64,000 nt of DNA, taken from assembly GCA_910591455.2 (NCBI GenBank), contig OU342804.1, positions 15,939,633 to 16,003,632 of the forward strand, given 5' to 3'. This stretch comes from Pholis gunnellus. Lineage: Eukaryota; Chordata; Actinopteri; Perciformes; Pholidae. The translations under genes were made by a program, and so were the position numbers. The notes under the pieces were generated by a model. It was not told the origin of the DNA and ran no database searches. It saw nothing but the letters and a program-made list of their open reading frames with translations. Within the stretch, counting starts at the first letter, position 1. The number at the start of each line of letters is the position of its first letter. Shown here piece by piece: positions 25,800 through 37,140 of this stretch.

Positions 25800-26100
25800 A
25801 GCTGTAGTAGTTATGACTCTTGTCTGTCGGAAATAAAGAAGGAACGGGTTCGAGATGGATGGGCGGGTCCACAAAAGGTCAGACTTTAACCAGGCGGTAA
25901 CCTTCGGCTCTGAAAAATTGTTGTTCAGCATTTGGTTGTACTTGGCTCCACCCTCTCGTGTCTTCTGGCAATTTCTGGTGGCAAACAGCCAAGATGGCTG
26001 TCCACTTCTTGTATACAGTCTTTGACTTAAACACGGGAAAACTCTGATTGTTTCACAGTCAGTTTCACAAGTTTTTTGTTCTTTAACCCAACTTAACCGA
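25800..26100. repeat. probable dispersed teleost repeat
   Basis: The central part (ggctccaccctctcgtg ... ggcaaacagccaagatggctg) resembles a dispersed element that I have seen in many teleost genomic sequences with the 'ccaagatggcggtccacttcc' phrase. No terminal repeats or coding frame are visible, and both edges are guesses. Recognition is from memory only. Confidence 0.35.
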
Positions 26101-26399
26101 AGGGTGTCTGATTAGAAATAATAGCATCAGGTCAGAAAAATCTTATATTTCTTGTTCTGGTGGGCAATTACAAACAGTCTTTTGTCCTTTAATTTAAAGA
26201 GCTTGTTGGAGTCAGAGTGCAAAATAAAGTTATGTGGATCTGTACAACGTTTAGACACTCAACATACCTTTGTGATAAGGACTTTCTTCTCAATCAAGTG
26301 CAGTTGAAGAAGTTAAAATGTAACTTAATTTACTGTAAACCAGCTGAAATAGGTCTCTCTGCATCCCCTCATATGACATACATAGCCCTCATACATTTG

Positions 26400-26600
26400 C
26401 ATTTCATCAGAGATGCTAGAGGCCACCTGCAGTGCAGCATGGGACTCTGTGTCTTATTCAAGGGCATTGCTGGTGAGAACTTTAGAAGTAATACCAGCAT
26501 CCTCCAGCTGCCAGCTCACAGCCAGAGAACACCCCTGTCTGTGGCGGGGATCAACCCAACAACCTTTGGGTTATTAGTCAGCCTCTACATCCAGGCCAAC
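26400..26600 (-). mobile_element. tRNA-derived SINE, minus strand
   Basis: Minus-strand reading: 26582-26598 tggcctggatgtagagg (A-box-like head), then ctgactaataacccaaagg, then 26546-26557 gggttgatcccc (a B box with the usual CG decayed to TG). Farther on, 26449-26462 reads cttgaataagacac, matching the 'ccttgagcaagacac' body block. A 'ctgcactgcaggtggcc' stretch follows, as in common fish SINEs. The head-to-body order agrees with the 19.7-kb copy. The 171-codon frame crossing this region on the plus strand (26217-26732) is therefore not a gene. Confidence 0.6.
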
Positions 26601-29472
26601 CTAGGGAGAGGTGGTGGGTGGGCAGGTGGGTTGTGGGATGGAAGCCAAGTGTGTGTGTGTGTGGTTGAGTGGGTGGGGGTGTTGCTTCCCCAGTGTAAGG
26701 AGCACACTGCATCTTCCCCGACCACTCTCTGACAGGCCTACATACATCACCACCCCCAACACCTCTGTTTCTCTCTCCTCTCCCTCTTCATCATCCCTAT
26801 TCCCTCTCTCCCTCCCTCCATCCATCCACCTCTCCTCCCAGCCTTCCTCTCACCTGCTCCCATCTCTCATGAGTGCTGGTGTCTTCCTCAGCTGCCCACA
26901 TCTCTCTCTTTTTCTCACTTTCACCTACTCGCAGCCCCCCCACACCTCTCACCAGGCCTCCCTGAGTATCATTTACATCGATGATGCCTCATCATTACCC
27001 CTGCCCTACTTTATCTATCACCCAGCAGCTCCAGGGCCTATTCCTGCGCCGTAGGCCTTATTCCTATAGTCTATCAAAGTAGATCTCAACCACTGAAGCA
27101 GCTCCTGAACAACTGACTGTTGTTTTCAGAGTCTGTGTGAAATTTGGCTTTGAGTTTCATTATGAACTCCAGGAATGTCATAGTCAAGTTGAATACAAAA
27201 AACAGTATGCCTTTACTTTTTGAATACAATTAGGTAATTTCAACCGCAGACATTTCAAAGAAAAAGAAGTCCATTAAAATTGTAATTGCTTGAAATGTAT
27301 TTTCAAATGTGTCATGCCTCATGCTTGGATGCAATGTGATGTTTCAGACATGCAATCTGATTGATCAGATTTTTTCAATTTCAATTTCTATCAAGTACAA
27401 TCAGACATACTAATCTGACTGTTCTCTATAGAGGAGAAGAGAGCTGTCTACTTACTATAGCCAATACAACTTAAAATAAAACCATTCATATAAAAACTCT
27501 TTCAATATGTTTGGATTTTCTATTACTCCTTCATATCTATTATAAAGAAAAAAAGGACTCAAGTGAGATATGAATTTGGTTTATTAAGGCTATAGTTAAC
27601 ATGTGGGCAATGAATAAAGGAAAACTGTACTCTACACAAAGGTTAAACCATCATATCAGTCATGATTCAACCACCGAACCCTTGGCAGGCAGAGTCCTGA
27701 GCCTGAACCTTTGGGCTCCGATGTATGTATTCCTTATGTACCAATTGCTTTTAAGTGGCATGACAGAGCAGAGAAGACTTACGGTTATTTTAAGTTGGCA
27801 ACATTTCCTCAGTGATGAGTAAATCCTTTGGATTAATTCCTAATGAATATAAATCTGTGACTATGAGAGAGCAGTACGGTTCTGCCAATGTATACTTGGA
27901 TCAAATCCTTAAAGTATATATCCATACAGTGACAGGTTTACAGTATGTTGTGCATTTAATGATGTAGTTACAGAATATATGTTGGCAACACACAGAAATA
28001 CAGATTTCATCACATACCAACAGTATTTTATATATACAATACCTACAGTCTATAAATGTGTAGTACATTGTGTGTAGTGAGTAAGTATGAATATGCATTC
28101 CATGCAATGTAAGTAAGACACTTTACAAACATTAAAATCATCATAAAAAGCTATACACTAAAAACATAGAACACACAACAGTCGTCACACATTAAAAGCA
28201 GTTCTGTAGGTTAACATTATCCTCATCTTATTACATAAACTACATGACGTTTGCATTGGGTCAGTTGCAAAAATGCTTTATTTTATACCTCTGTAAGTTC
28301 CTAATAATTTCTTTTTAATTTATTGTACGGTTTTCCTGGAAAGAACCATGTAATTTGGCACAGTGTGGTTGTATCTGCGACGCACCATCAGTCAGGGATG
28401 AACCATCATACCTCGAGCTACTTAAATAACTGCAAGCGCTCACTGACGTATATTGACATACAAATTTCTCCTGGAAAGATTAGTAACATTACCTTGACCT
28501 TGGTATATTGATTTTTGCATCTTCTGCTCTTATTAAAAGAGGAATGGGATGTCCAGCTTGTATCACTCAACAGCAAAGTGTACTCAAGGAGAGTTGCGGA
28601 GGTTCAGCAGGCTAAGGACCTCACCACTAAATGTGTTATGGGTTATGTGTCTGGCTGATGACCTCTGCATGTCATTCAGTCACTTTTCTGTTAAGTTCAA
28701 TTGTCTATTGTTGCAGCAATAACCTGAATAAAAAGAAAAAATGCATTGAATAAGCATCCTCGTGGTGCAAGCTACTGTACAGACTGTACTCACAGGTACA
28801 GCAAGGGATTCAATTTCAGCCTTTGAGCTCTGTGTCAGGTCATATTTTGCACATTTCTCATATTTCCTGTTATTTTCCACTGTATATAATTATTGTAATA
28901 TTGAACCTAACTTTTAAAAGAGTGCCTTGGCTGACATGAATAGAAAACAAAATGAAAATAAAATGACAGCCAAGATAAGAGAGAAGTATGAGTAAAGTCA
29001 GACATTTGTAGTTGAAAGTGTTGAAAAGTTTCTAAAAAACTCACTCCACCTCCTCTTCTCTTCTCTTTTGTCTGATTCACTTCCTGTTCTTACCTTTGCC
29101 CTCATATCTGCTTAAGCCACAAGAGATATCAGATCAGTCTGTGTGTGGATGGAGTGCGCAGGGCTCTCAGGGTTAAGTCCCTCACTGTTGCTTCGCGGCG
29201 CTAAACCAAAGGAATCACGCATGCAAGTGCAGTAGAGGAGGACTTAATAATATGAAAGAAAATTGATTTTCTGGAACGAGATTTCTCCTTTGATAAGGTA
29301 TTAGCTGGGAGGGGAAAATGTTGTGAATCTTCATTAAGAGCCTCCGATATGCACTGGGATAATCGCAGGGAGAAGAGTACGAATGAAAAATGAACACAAA
29401 GGGGAAAAGAAGAGAGTCATACATTAGGGACAGATAAAGAGAAAGAAAGATACCAAGAGTAAGAGAAAAAAC

Positions 29473-29475
<3 letters not shown>

Positions 29476-29553
<78 letters not shown>
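29476..29553. repeat. (GA)n microsatellite, 78 bp
   Basis: Uninterrupted GA dinucleotides forming a long homopurine/homopyrimidine tract. Mirror symmetry makes triplex (H-DNA) formation possible. Confidence 0.98.
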
Positions 29554-29556
<3 letters not shown>

Positions 29557-30529
29557 ACCCACTCCCCCACACGTATGCACATACTCGAGTCAGAGACTTA
29601 AGCAGGAGTAGGCCTCCCTTAATAAGAGTGAAAATTGATTTCTTTCCACTTCCATAAGATGAGATCTAAAGATGATGAAGGTGAGGATTGGGCTGCAGTT
29701 CATTATGGAAAATTAGACTACATTCAAGCTCGCCGTATATCCCTAATATATCTACCCTGGCTTTATCCAACACTTCTTCACACACACTGAACAAACAGAC
29801 GGGGAAGTTAAGAGAGGGGCAGCAGACAGAAGAGGAGTGATGAGAAAAAGTGGGGGGGGGGAAATAGGATGTGGTGTACAGCAGAGTAAAGCCGAGATAA
29901 TGAGACAGGAAGACAGAAAAAGGGAAATGGTGGAAATCAGGTTGCAGACGGGCAATAAAAGAAAAGAAGAAAGTAAAAAAAGGGAGATGAGAGCAGGAAA
30001 AGAGAACAGTTTGCCAACAAGCTCTCTCCCACAGTAGCGAGTATTAGGCAGAGCTGAGGTGAGCATGAGAACAGAGTTAGAGGGGATAACAGGCAGATGG
30101 ACTGACTGTGGAGAGGAGAATTGAATAGAGCCTAACCTCAGCTAATACCACTGACAGAAATTTATGACAGACCAGCAGAAATCTATAGATCAACTGCAGT
30201 AAGGGATCCTTTTGTTGAGTCAGAAAAATTGCACCCACAAGACTAAACACAGAGCTGGACAGACAGAACGGAAAGTAATAGTTTGGAGCTGAGATTGAAG
30301 GGACATTTTACTTAAAGTTCAGTTCAGAAGACTAGAAGCACAGATTCCCTGGTGCAGAAAATGACAAAATGACCCAAATTAACATCAAGTGAGCAGATTT
30401 TGGTTTTCTAATTGTGCTTCACTCTGTGAATTGTATCTGACTGATCCTGTGCGTACATGGCTGTGTGTACATGCCTGTCATCATTGTGAAACCCCTGAAT
30501 GCAGAGCTCAGACTGTGATGTCTCTGTTT

Positions 30530-30532
<3 letters not shown>

Positions 30533-30588
<56 letters not shown>

Positions 30589-30606
30589 TCTCTCTCTCTC
30601 GCTCTC
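30533..30606. repeat. (GT)n(CT)n compound microsatellite
   Basis: About 27 GT units switch directly to TC units at 30587. Confidence 0.97.
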
Positions 30607-30723
30607 TGTTTCAGCCTGCGGACTGTCAGTTAATGTGTGAAAGCAGAAGGTGGAAAAGATCAAACCCAACTGACCTGAGAATAGTACTGACACCTTCTCA
30701 CTCTCTACCACACACGTCTGTGC

Positions 30724-30743
30724 TGTGTGTGTGTGTGTGTGTG

Positions 30744-30788
<45 letters not shown>

Positions 30789-30805
30789 CTACACATGAGT
30801 GAGAA

Positions 30806-30839
<34 letters not shown>

Positions 30840-30840
30840 T
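30724..30840. repeat. (GT)n followed by (GA)n
   Basis: GT at 30724-30785 with one AGG interruption. After 15 bp comes a GA tract at 30801-30840. Confidence 0.95.
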
Positions 30841-31168
30841 AGAATATAGAACGTAAGGAGAAAGATAATATCACAAAAAAAGTAATGGAAACAATGAAAC
30901 AACAACTGAGAAATAGAAACTTCAGAGTAGAAACAGACCAGGAAAGAAAGACAGAATAACAGAGAGCATGACAGAGAAAGACAGACAGAGAAATAGTGTG
31001 TGTGCGTGAGAGGAAGACAGAAAGAGAGGCGCAGAGAGAGATGGGGGAAGGTGAGAGGTAGAGAACATTTATTAGGCCGATGCTTCATCTACAGATACAA
31101 ATCACAGGCTGTTATCACACTGAAGCAAACCTTGCTAGGACCCTACACTTGGATCCATCTCACCCACG

Positions 31169-31226
31169 ACACACACACACACACACACACACACACATTA
31201 ATGCAATTCTACACACACACAGCTGT

Positions 31227-31257
<31 letters not shown>
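31169..31257. repeat. (CA)n plus G31 homopolymer
   Basis: CA units at 31169-31197 and a run of 31 G at 31227-31257. The G run can form intramolecular quadruplexes, and its length is likely to be unreliable in the assembly. Confidence 0.95.
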
Positions 31258-31519
31258 CGCTCTTAGTGATAGGATTATAAATAGAGCCATGGACAGACTC
31301 TGTGAAAGGTGAGAACATCCAGTGGGCATTATCAGGAACACACCAGCAGGTGTGTGTTAGGTTGTATGAGTATTTGTTTCCTGCTGTAGCTTTTCACCTG
31401 TGTTTGTGTGCACCAGAGTCTGTGTTTTTGTTTGAATAAATTAATAAGGCAGAGGGGAGGAGAAAGACACCTGGATGAATTATTTATGCTGCATTTGAGG
31501 ACAATAAGAGCTGTCACTG

Positions 31520-31980
31520 CTAGCACTGCGTAAAGTTCTTAATTTGTGTTTTGGGCCAACAAAATCGATCGACTGTACACAATATTTTGCAATGTGTGAT
31601 TTTTAAATAAATAATGTCAAACGATAGAAGAAGAGATGTAAAAGAGGTCACAAAGTTTGTCTGCCTGAGATCTTCATGCAGTAAATCCCACAGCTGAGGA
31701 GCCCAGACAGCAAAGGCCCGGTCACCTTTAGTGACAAGTCGAGATTTTAGACCCATTAGCAGGGCCTTGCTGGAGAAACTCGAGCAGTGATCAGTCTCAC
31801 AGTGAGTTAGCAGATCACAGATACTCTATAGGCCAGAGCCTGACCATTCAAGGCTTTAAAAACAAGCAGTTAAAGCTTAAAATCAATTCTAAAACTCACA
31901 GGTAACTAGCGAATGCAAGGATTGGTGTGATGTGGTCACTTCTCTTTGTATGAGTTTTGTATAAGTTGCAGTCTTGTGAT
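31520..31980 (-). pseudogene. L2/Rex-like LINE reverse transcriptase C-terminal fragment
   Basis: On the minus strand the fragment reads, in order: KRSDHITPIL (31940-31925 region), the remnant of LPVSFRIDFK, then FKALNGQA, then CETDHCSS. The frame 31756 down to 31520 begins SRLVTKGDRAFAVWAPQLW and continues with a DLRQT block. This order (rDHITPiL, LPVxxRIdFK, fKALnGxaP, kGdRAFxVxAPxLWNxLP) is the well-known C-terminal end of fish L2/Rex-type non-LTR retrotransposons, past the palm and thumb of RT. Stops and at least two frameshifts separate the pieces, so the copy is dead. It is truncated at its 5' end, and no clear 3' tail or target duplication is visible. Confidence 0.8.
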
Positions 31981-33210
31981 GTGTTGTCTGCTTGAATAAA
32001 GTGTAGTCCACTGTGTCAAAGTCAAAATAACAAATTATAACCAAATAAACAAATGGCCATGATTAGTATCCCAACAGAAAACATATTGACAAATATAAAA
32101 AATATTACTAACAAATACAAATTAAAAAAGAAACAAGGAGCAAGGAAAATGTTCAAGTTATTTGGGAAAATTGTACTGTCACTATCCCATGGAAGTCCAT
32201 TTCAAATTGAAAGATGTATTACTACTGTATCATGTTATTTCTTATGCAATGCATTCATTGAGGATGAATGCAAAAGATAGATTCACCATTTTTCAACCAA
32301 GGCATTATTATAGAGATAACCCTACAGCTCTGTCTCAGTTTCTCATTGGACTTGGACAGTCCACATTCAAAAGTCCACAATAGACTTACAGTAAGTATAT
32401 TCTTACAATGAAGGGGCAAGCTATTCTTTTTAATTAGCATACTGATTAACCTACTGATATTCATGAACAAGGGGTAGAGAAAATCAACAAAAAGCTGATT
32501 CAAAGCATTTATTTATGATTGTCTTTTTTATTTTGTAGAACATATTAAAGAATGTCTAAATGTATTGTTGTTGAACTTCCTGTTTTGGACAAGTAGATTC
32601 CTACTTTTGAAGGCCTAAACAATTTCCTGGCTTGTTTAAGTCCAACAGTACTAAAACTATTGATGGGTTTGTGCTATACACAATTGCCAATCACAGATTA
32701 ATAACTTTGATTTAAATTCTTGGCTAAGAACGTGAACATTTTTAGAATGATTATTAAAATGTGTTATCAAAGTTGCAATAGAAATAAAGCTTTGATACAA
32801 AACTCAGAAATCCCAACCGATCAGTGACATTTGAGCGGCAGGACGTTTTTGTTCCTATAATTTACTGTAACATAAATGCACAACAGAAAGGTGTCCAAGT
32901 TAAACTCGATCCATTCACACACACACACACACAGTAGAGCTCTCTGAGTTACAGTCAAATGCATTATACATTGACTGTTTAAAATGACTGGTGCTGAACC
33001 ACCCACATGCTCGCTTCCCATTGCTAATGCCTTCATTTGTACTGCATATTGTATGTCCTGTGTTAAAATACGGTGACTTTGAAAATGCATTTAAAAGGCA
33101 CAGGCTCAAGGTGAGTCATCTAATCACTTACCATGTTCTTGGGCGGTTGTTACCTCTCTCTCTCTCTCTCTCTCTCACTTTCTCTCTCTCTCTCTCTCTC
33201 TCTCTCACTT

Positions 33211-33248
<38 letters not shown>

Positions 33249-34948
33249 ACAAAGGCAATAATACAAGTATTAACAGAGGGACATGCGTATAGGAGAACAC
33301 TATGCATACATACACCTGATTCTGCTCACACACACTAACACACACTTAATACAAGCTCACGCTCTCTGGATTGCGCAGTAGAATAATGGAGGATCTTTAC
33401 CCGTCTCTTCTATGTATTTATTATAAAACATAGGCCCTCAGTTTTGAAAACCAAAACAGCTTGACCTCTCCTCTCCGCCCCCTTCTTCCTTACCTCCCCT
33501 CCCTCTTAACTAACTACCTATAGTATGAGGTTCTCGTTTCCCCCGCACCACTGCCGGCCCTCCCTCTCTGGATGAGAGCGTATAATTCAGTGTCTAATAA
33601 GGGTGGATATGCGACGCCTCACTTTGGGGAGAGAGGATAAGGAGAGAGGAGAGAGGAGAAGGGTGAGAAGGGGGGCAGGACTTCATCCTGTCTGCATTCA
33701 AAGAGGTGATGCACACCGACTCACACACTCACACACCGCTATTTTACTCCCTTGCTTCTTTTTTACTCCCTCGCTGCAGTGCAGTCGTTAACAGGCCGCC
33801 CGCCACACTCTCCTGCTCTCGACCCCAGGCAAGTGTAAGGTTAAACACTGAACTGAACTCTCCGAGACGGCATGGGAAAAGGTTGAGAAGTTACTCTTTT
33901 CACTTGTTTTGTTATTTCATGGTCTTTGGGATATTAATACAATCGTTGCTTTTTGTCTGAGAGATTTGCTGGTCGAACAGAAGACCGGAAACATATTTAA
34001 CAAAACAATGACAGGAAAAAGGAAACAAACTAAATAAAAAAAGCTAAATGAGAGGCAACCAACAAAGATGAGAAGGCCAAACAGAAGTCAATGGGCGGTT
34101 GGTTAAGAAAATGATTTATTCAAAAAGGTGCTCTGACACCATTTTCTAGTGTTCTTTAGGCCCCCGTTGTTGAGAGTGTAAGAGCTTTTGTTGATACTCC
34201 ATCGGAGTAGAAGAGGTCAGGAGTACATTAGATGAAATATATATACTGTCAGAAAGAGAGAGAAAAGAGAAAGAGAGAGGGAGAGAGAGAGACCCTAGCT
34301 GGCAGCAGTGCTGTCTTTTCACCCCTAATTCTTTCCACCTTGTTAGGCACTCTGCCGTGGGCCGGGCAAATATAAACACCCTGGCAGGGGAGGGAGAGAG
34401 AGAGAGAGAGAGAGACGTAGGACTGGTAAAAGAGAGGGAGGGAGGAGAGACAAAATTATGCTAATAAAGGAATGGAGGGGCATAAAATAAAGGGATGAGC
34501 GGCAACTACTGTTATATGGTGAGCGTATTTGGTAAAGAGCAGTAGGAGTAGTACATGTATAAGAGGACATGTAGATAGAGGTAAGATGAGGAAATCAGGC
34601 AGAGCAGAGAGAGACAGAGAGGTTTCTGTAGATAGAATCCTTGAGAGACTCGAGCAGTTTTGTTGTGGTCAGATTTGTAGATTGACTAATGAACACTTGA
34701 CTAAAATGAAAGTACACTTCCAATAAATGAAAAAGCTGCAAAATTAAAGTTTAAAATAAACATGCTATAGCTTGCGCTTGCTTCTTACCCTGAGTTGTGT
34801 CTGTGCTTGAGTCATTCGTAATTGACAGAACATATCAGCTGCTCGTTGAAAGATTTATTTTGGAGAAGCAACTACGTAAATCACAAACCGTGTTGCAATA
34901 CCACACATTAATATTTAGATAAAGAATGAAATTGACTTTGACATTTAA
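31981..34948. other. unique DNA with a CT/CA array, no gene seen
   Basis: 31990-32780 is AT-rich and featureless. 33340-33610 is mixed-composition, with a cgtataattcagtgtctaata block. 33600-33700 and 34240-34640 are purine-rich. Open frames here are below 116 codons and reflect CT/CA or GA repeats. Confidence 0.65.
33152..33251. repeat. (CT)n(CA)n compound array with 30-bp internal duplication
   Basis: The CT tract carries two tctctcactt markers at 33171 and 33201 (period 30). It then switches to (CA)n at about 33224. Confidence 0.95.
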
Positions 34949-34969
34949 GGTTCTAATTTAAAACCAGAG

Positions 34970-35236
34970 TTGTTGTCTGCAAAGTTGTTTGACACTATGT
35001 ATGTGACAAATTATCAACTGTGGCACGTGTGTGTAAAAAGATGTCCTGAATGTCTTAAAAGAGACATACGTGTAATGACATACAGTTCTGGATCTATCAC
35101 CATCGTGGATATGATGTTGAACTTCACAGTTCCCAATAGTAAGAATACACACGTGGACACTACACACTTGGGTTTTGATGCCATCAAATCATACTTGGAA
35201 AGTTATAATGTGCTGACTCTTTACTACACTAATTAG
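34970..35236 (+). CDS. unassigned open frame, weak SEA-domain resemblance
   Basis: An open stretch from 34949 to the TAG at 35234-35236. The first ATG is at 34997; an upstream TTG at 34970 would give 88 codons. It is not driven by repeats. The translation has mixed composition, with a CVKRCPECLKRDI segment, then TYSSGSITIVDMMLNFTV, then DAIKSYLES. The GSxxVxMxLxF pattern is what one sees in the beta strand after the cleavage loop of SEA domains of mucin-like proteins, but the similarity is weak and from memory. There is no signal peptide, no obvious splice acceptor or donor, and no neighbouring exon. It may be a pseudogene, a relic exon or chance. Confidence 0.2.
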   Translation: MLSAKLFDTMYVTNYQLWHVCVKRCPECLKRDIRVMTYSSGSITIVDMMLNFTVPNSKNTHVDTTHLGFDAIKSYLESYNVLTLYYTN

Positions 35237-35592
35237 GGACGATTTTTTCCATGCACGCACCCAAAACCAGGTTTCTTGGTCGCATCTGAGCAAACCGAGA
35301 GAGAAAGAGACCTATACATGAACTCTAAGCTTGTATAATGGGTTTTTTCTGTAACTGACTCTCTCTCTCTCTTTCCCTCCCTCCCTCTCTCCCTCTCTTT
35401 CTGTGCCACCCGTTGTTGCCCCCTGGTCGTGTGCTGGTTGTCGTGCAGACTTCGGCAGTATCGCCGTGGCGACGGAGACAGGAGCAGATGTGACTCTGGT
35501 TGCCGGGCGTTTGGCAGGAGCACTCATCGTCACAGTGATGGAAATGCAGCTGGACGGCACATCATCTGTAGCTTTGCGAAGAGAGGGGTGTG

Positions 35593-35596
<4 letters not shown>

Positions 35597-35624
<28 letters not shown>

Positions 35625-35673
35625 GATGGTTGAGGGGGGGATTGGCATTGGGCGAACTCCCCTCACCCACCAG

Positions 35674-35723
<50 letters not shown>
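35597..35723. repeat. facing (GT)n and (CA)n arrays
   Basis: GT at 35597-35624 and CA at 35676-35723, separated by about 50 bp, giving the same hairpin-capable layout as near 4 kb. Confidence 0.96.
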
Positions 35724-35727
<4 letters not shown>

Positions 35728-36422
35728 GTGACCCCACGTGCCCTAGAGGGACTGCAAGTGCACAGCCAGTAACCAGACAAGACGGGGGGTGATGTGTCTT
35801 TGTGTGCTCTAACCAGGCAGCAAAAAGTGCCGTCAAACATACAAGATGTTTTTTTTTCTCCTTCTCTCCCTGTCTCTTTTCCACATTTCTTGAGGTATTT
35901 TCTTCTATTATTGTCTCTGTCTGCTAAGTTGGAGACAAATGGTTGTTTGGGGGCTAAATGTTTGAACTTGAGCAAGGAGACCCAAATTGACACACTTAAG
36001 GAAAACTGAGTCCTGAGGATAGCAGAGAGAGAGAGAGAGAGAGAGATTACAGATGGAGGCATTACTCAAGACATCTGTAATGTGTACACACCACGAAAGA
36101 AAACAAACATAAGAACTGGCCAGCGGACATAAACTGCTGCTGTGCTCATCCCTCCATGCCATCTCCCCATTTTGCCCTGCAAACATCTTTTTTTCTATCC
36201 CTGGCTGCATTTTCATTTTCACTCGCCCAACTGTTTACCACACACTTTTAGAAACGCAAACAAATACACAGTGATGATATTATGAATCAATGATACTTTC
36301 ATTAAATTAAGCTGATATTTAATTCTATGATCAGTAGCAGAATTTTCAATGTTTGGCAGACATTTTTTTTCAGGTGAAAAGTAGGATGAAAGTTTGCAGA
36401 AGGCAGCTAATGTCCATTTGTG

Positions 36423-36475
36423 CTTGTGTGTGTGTGTGTGTGTGGTGTGTGTGTGTGCGTGCGTGCGTGTGTGCA
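36423..36475. repeat. (GT)n with GC-rich interruptions
   Basis: GT units broken by gtgg and gcgtgcgtgcgtg. Confidence 0.9.
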
Positions 36476-36798
36476 CGTGCCAGAGTCGTTCAGGGAGAGT
36501 ATACATGTTTCTTTATGAAATCATTTGTGTCTATGTGTCTATGTAATACTATGTGTGAGTTGGTGTTATCCTTTCGCATGTACTGTGTGTGTGTGTGTGT
36601 GTCCATATGTGTGTGTGCCTGTCAGGGGTGTGTACCCCAGCGGTTTGGCAGTGGTCTGACATTTCCTGCTCTGACATCTTGTCTCAGTTCATCTCCCCTG
36701 CCAGTGGATGGACGGAAGCCCTGGAGGGACACACTAGCACCAGCGACGCAAACTTGTCTTTTCGTCAGCACCAGTGAAGAGCTCTCCAGTACATTAGT

Positions 36799-36825
36799 CA
36801 CACACACACACACACACACACACAC
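36799..36825. repeat. (CA)n microsatellite
   Basis: About 13 CA units. Confidence 0.95.
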
Positions 36826-37140
36826 GACAGCACTCATACACACACGTTTTTTCTCTGTACTCCTCCTTTTTGATATGAAATGACACAATGACTGTGAAGT
36901 GCAGACTGTCGGCTTTAATTTGGGGCTATTCATTGTTAACTTTGATGAGCAGCTAAATAACGAAAGCAATGTTTTCCATGCCAGTACACTTAATTAATAT
37001 GTAGAGAATTAAGTGTTCATGCTTTAATGTTAAAATATTGAATCACTTCCCCATTACTTCAACTTATACATCAATAAACGTCATTATCATAAATAATAAT
37101 AAGCTGTCAATATGAAGCTGAGGTTTATGCTTAAATTTGT

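Larger units (their letters stand above)
19863..26399. other. unique DNA and the longest GT/CA arrays, no gene seen
   Basis: Dense simple repeats (listed separately) lie within unique AT-rich sequence. 21540-21900, 23940-24240 and 25300-25780 hold nothing recognisable. 22500-22700 is purine-rich and explains a 140-residue minus-strand frame there. 23560-23690 is C/T-rich. Confidence 0.65.
26601..31519. other. unique DNA, C/T-rich tract and simple repeats, no gene seen
   Basis: 26740-26960 is a long C/T-rich tract; its 147-residue Ser/Pro/Leu frame is compositional. 27060-28560 is AT-rich and featureless. 29100-29370 and 29580-29760 are non-repetitive, mixed blocks on either side of a (GA)n array and could be regulatory. 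29810-30010 and 30830-31070 are purine-rich. Confidence 0.65.
35237..37140. other. simple-repeat-rich DNA, no gene seen
   Basis: 35350-35402 is a strong polypyrimidine tract followed by a GC-richer open segment (35403-35590). 35800-36370 is AT-rich unique sequence. The 166- and 176-residue frames (35562-36062 minus; 36353-36883 plus) run through CA/GT arrays and are not genes. 36893-36935 (gcagactgtcggctttaatttg) resembles a short piece of a dispersed fish DNA transposon. Confidence 0.65.

Noticed and set aside
26217..26732. 171-codon open frame
   Set aside because: It runs through a minus-strand tRNA-derived SINE and a GT patch; no domain.
35562..36062. 166-codon minus-strand frame
   Set aside because: Crosses facing GT/CA arrays; the rest is featureless.
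36353..36883. 176-codon open frame
   Set aside because: Mostly Cys-Val and His-Thr translation of GT/CA arrays.
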